Of a stretch of DNA of 7,759 nt, positions 6,063-7,759 are shown one piece after another (position 1 is the stretch's first letter; each line of letters starts with the position of its first letter). The DNA is from RGIG8775 sp045537235 (GTDB lineage Bacteria; Bacillota; Clostridia; Oscillospirales; CAG-272), in NCBI GenBank assembly GCA_045537235.1, contig JAZSPB010000023.1, positions 1 through 7,759 of the forward strand. The letters are read 5' to 3'. The position numbers and the translations under genes are program-made. The notes below the pieces were generated by a model. It was not told where the DNA came from, ran no database searches, and saw only the letters and a program-made list of their open reading frames with translations.

Positions 6063-6309
6063 ACGGATTACACAACGACAAACAAAGAAGAAATGCTGAG
6101 GAGTCCCCCCCATCAAAAAACTGTTATTTAAGTTTGCGATACCCAAGGTCATTGCCCAGCTCATCAACATGCTATACAATATCGTTGACCGCATCTACAT
6201 CGGCCACATTCCAGAAATCGGCGATTTGGCACTCACCGGCGTAGGCGTTTGTATGCCTATCATTATTATCGTCTCTAGCACAGAGGGAATGTTCTTTGTG
6301 CGATTTTGA
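6063..6309 (+). pseudogene. MATE-family efflux transporter, frameshifted N-terminal remnant
   Basis: The translation KKLLFKFAIPKVIAQLINML followed by YNIVDRIYIGHIPEIGDLAL and TGVGVCMPIIIIV is the classic start of a Firmicutes MATE (multidrug and toxin extrusion) transporter, covering the first membrane helix and the start of the second. The family is about 450 residues; here homology stops near 6280 and TGA follows at 6307. The start is also broken. Upstream, TDYTTTNKEEMLRSPP (with ATG at 6093) fits the family's N-terminus, but it is one frame away because the C-tract at 6105-6111 has seven instead of six residues. The most upstream codon (6063) is ACG where ATG might have stood. A weak TTGATA-17-TAACAC promoter-like pair lies at 6018-6046. 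Not functional. Confidence 0.85.
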
Positions 6310-6344
6310 GTGCGTATTGCACTCCTTAACCGGCATTTTAATGG

Positions 6345-6407
6345 AGCAACCGCGACGAAGCTCGTCACGGCAAGGCGCCCCGAGGTCTCCTTAACAGATA
6401 CTTCAAG
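6345..6407. repeat. 63-bp dispersed repeat, copy 2
   Basis: The same 31-base left block and 23-base right block as 3213-3275, in the same orientation, separated by a different 9-base block (CGCCCCGAG, 6376-6384). It starts 35 bases after the stop of the MATE remnant. Between them is a hairpin, GAGTGC-GTATT-GCACTC (6308-6324), and the sequence CTCCTTAAC occurs both there (6322-6330) and within the repeat (6387-6395). A terminator follows about 40 bases later. Confidence 0.9.
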
Positions 6408-6447
6408 CAATCTCGAAAAGCTAAGTAACATAAGGCTTTATAGCACC

Positions 6448-6477
6448 GAAGAGCGACCGCAATGTCGCTCTTCTTTT
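6448..6477 (+). terminator. Rho-independent terminator
   Basis: A perfect 10-bp stem, GAAGAGCGAC (6448-6457) and GTCGCTCTTC (6464-6473), with a 6-base loop, is followed by TTTT and a generally T-rich run to 6500. It would end + strand transcripts from the MATE remnant or the 63-bp repeat. It may originally have been the MATE gene's own terminator. Confidence 0.85.
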
Positions 6478-6524
6478 GTGTCTTATTTAGTTTTTTAAAT
6501 TTGGTTTGGGCGTGAAAAAGTGGG

Positions 6525-6800
6525 TTATCGGACGATATAGTACATAGGGTACCGCCCACTTCTGTCTTTTGCATATTGGGTTCGTTTCATGTATTCAAAG
6601 GAATTTTCCGGATGCAATCGCTCCATAATTTCGGTTAAGCGGTGGGCGCGGACGGCTTTGGCGAATTTGTCGGTTGCGGCGCAACGCTCGTGAGAATCAG
6701 CGATGCGAACCGCATGTAAATATTCGATCGATAGATGTTCTCGACTGATCCGCTTACGCACGGTCTCACTTTCTGTGGCTTGCTCGGCGAAAAATAACAT
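6525..6800 (-). pseudogene. Possible C-terminal tail of a DUF4838 glycosidase-like protein
   Basis: The frame encodes 91 residues. The run AEQATESETVRKRISREHLS, then IEYLHAVRIADS and, later, FAKAVRAHRLTEIMERLHPE resembles the helical C-terminus of DUF4838 proteins, large glycoside-hydrolase-like enzymes in which a VRKARLSIQYL-type helix is followed by an ITEI segment. Only this tail is present. The ATG at 6800 lies in the T-rich end of the neighbouring terminator and has no ribosome binding site, so the frame is probably not translated. The family link is from memory of sequence style and is tentative. Otherwise this is an unrecognised small hypothetical protein. Confidence 0.45.
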
Positions 6801-6827
6801 CCGAAGTCATTGTTTGATTTCGGATGT
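6789..6827 (-). terminator. Terminator of the AraC-family regulator gene
   Basis: Read on the minus strand, ACATCCGAA (complement of 6819-6827) and TTCGGATGT (complement of 6797-6805) form a perfect 9-bp stem around a 13-base loop, followed by TATTTTT. It lies 8 bases after the regulator's stop codon. The + strand also has a T-rich run after the stem (CTTTCTGTT), so weak bidirectional activity is possible. Confidence 0.85.
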
Positions 6828-6835
6828 CTTTCTGT

Positions 6836-7663
6836 TCAGATATTATTTCGGTACTCTGTGGGGGTGATTCCCATTTCCTTTTTAAACACGCGACAAAGGC
6901 TTTTGGCATCGGCAAAGCCTGTCTCCTCGGCGATGTTTTCCAGCGGCAACACGCTGTTTCTCAGCCAGTAGCAGGCGATCCCCACACGCTTTTTATTGAG
7001 TGCGGCATGAAAGGATATGCCGGTTATTCTTTTAAAATGCTTGCAAAAGTTGCTTTCGCTATATCCGCAAAGCGCGGCGACTGAGGATATGCCGATGGAA
7101 TCTCGATAGTTGTTTCGGATACATTCCATGGCGGGCTCAATACGATTGACCGAAAGCAGAGCGGCGTTGCTTCCTATATGGGAGTGCGGGAGGATAAAGT
7201 GCTTGAGTATGAGGGCACACATTTGATACAGGCTTCCGCGCTCGGCAAGGCAGGACACATTTGAGTCCTCGTATTTGGTTTTAGCTACTGCCTCAAAGGT
7301 TTCGCGAAGATCCCGAAATTCTTCGGTGCTCAGGTCAAACACGGGATCCTCCATGATAGCCTTGGCAAAGGGATCAAAATACTCGCCTAAAAACACAGAA
7401 CCTACTGTTATCGATACGTGAAAAGCATCGGAAGACTCGCACCCGAAGTACTGATGATCGACCATTGAGCCGATGATGGCAAGCATGCCCGCTTGCATTT
7501 TGTAGGGGTTGCCGCCAATGGAAAGCTCGTAGCCACCTCCCGATATGCAGAAATTGAATTCCAAATCGGGGTGCCGGTGATTTCGAAAATTGATCCCTTT
7601 ACGAAAAACGCCGACGCGATAGGGGCGAGGGCCTATCAACAAATTTTGGTAAAGCAAATTCAT
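6836..7663 (-). CDS. AraC/XylS-family transcriptional regulator
   Basis: A 275-residue protein with the standard two-part layout. The N-terminal half is a cupin-type sensing domain with the usual NHRHPDLEF motif (H29, H31, E35) and a later QAGMLAIIG strand. The C-terminal 100 residues hold two helix-turn-helix motifs (about 192-215, ISSVAALCGYSESNFCKHFK; and 241-265, LENIAEETGFADAKSLCRVF), ending in the family's GITPTEYR. Such proteins usually sense a sugar and activate nearby carbohydrate genes; the target probably lies beyond the right edge, since the gene is transcribed away from it. The start is uncertain. ATG at 7663 directly follows GAGGTG, a very short spacing; TTG at 7657, two codons on, has better spacing. 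A frame extension to 7705 is rejected because that TTG is part of the -35 box. Confidence 0.9.
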   Translation of the reverse strand: MNLLYQNLLIGPRPYRVGVFRKGINFRNHRHPDLEFNFCISGGGYELSIGGNPYKMQAGMLAIIGSMVDHQYFGCESSDAFHVSITVGSVFLGEYFDPFAKAIMEDPVFDLSTEEFRDLRETFEAVAKTKYEDSNVSCLAERGSLYQMCALILKHFILPHSHIGSNAALLSVNRIEPAMECIRNNYRDSIGISSVAALCGYSESNFCKHFKRITGISFHAALNKKRVGIACYWLRNSVLPLENIAEETGFADAKSLCRVFKKEMGITPTEYRNNI

Positions 7664-7676
7664 CACCTCACCCTGA

Positions 7677-7705
7677 AATATAGCATATATCAAGAAAAAT
7701 GTCAA
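7677..7705 (-). promoter_or_regulatory. Promoter of the AraC-family regulator gene
   Basis: On the minus strand the sequence reads TTGACA (complement of 7700-7705), a 17-base spacer ending in TGC, then TATATT (complement of 7677-7682). This is a near-consensus promoter with an extended -10. Transcription would start near 7670, leaving only about 7 bases of leader (TGAGGTG) before the ATG at 7663. Confidence 0.8.
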
Positions 7706-7759
7706 CCGGGAAGCGGAATTTTTTGCGAATCAACAAATAATAAAGTCGGATCGTAGCCA

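Noticed and set aside
7664..7705. N-terminal extension of the AraC regulator to a TTG at 7705
   Set aside because: This TTG is the beginning of the TTGACA -35 box, and the extension would run through the -10 box.

Overview
The window looks like a chromosomal segment of an uncultured gut Clostridia/Firmicutes bacterium. It has AGGAGG-type ribosome binding sites, TTGACA/TATAAT-type promoters with 17-base spacers, roughly even base composition, and genes for glycan breakdown controlled by AraC-type regulators. The lineage is inferred from these traits and from protein style; no database search was possible.

Three genes appear intact. A GH95-type alpha-L-fucosidase (193-2403, +) has its own promoter and a downstream hairpin. 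A GH42-like, clan GH-A glycoside hydrolase (3857-5899, +) has its own promoter region. A full-length AraC/XylS-type regulator (6836-7663, -) has a well-defined promoter and terminator and points away from whatever lies beyond the right edge. Neither enzyme has a visible signal peptide, so both probably act in the cytoplasm on imported oligosaccharides. Alpha-fucose removal followed by beta-galactoside-type cleavage would be a sensible order, but this is inference. The two enzymes are not in one operon.

The stretches between the intact genes are a graveyard of broken genes. From 2581 to 3745, all on the minus strand, lie the C-terminal half of an AraC regulator, the first 21 codons of a tyrosine-recombinase-type integrase joined to that AraC frame, about 400 non-coding bases rich in TGGAA motifs, and the ATPase C-terminus of an SbcC-like protein. 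From 6063 to 6800 lie the N-terminus of a MATE efflux transporter (+, frameshifted and truncated) and the C-terminal tail of what resembles a DUF4838 glycosidase-like protein (-). Together these suggest repeated insertion, excision and deletion around the glycan genes.

Two unrelated repeat families are visible. One is a 110-bp palindromic element at 2451-2560, half of which recurs as a perfect 50-bp inverted copy at 20-69, so the pair brackets the fucosidase gene. The other is a 63-bp direct repeat at 3213-3275 and 6345-6407. Its two copies are identical except for a 9-bp internal block, and each is followed by a rho-independent terminator beside gene remnants. No CRISPR array, tRNA or rRNA was seen. 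I find no clear undescribed multi-gene system; the repeats and the integrase-associated motif array are the parts that merit a second look.
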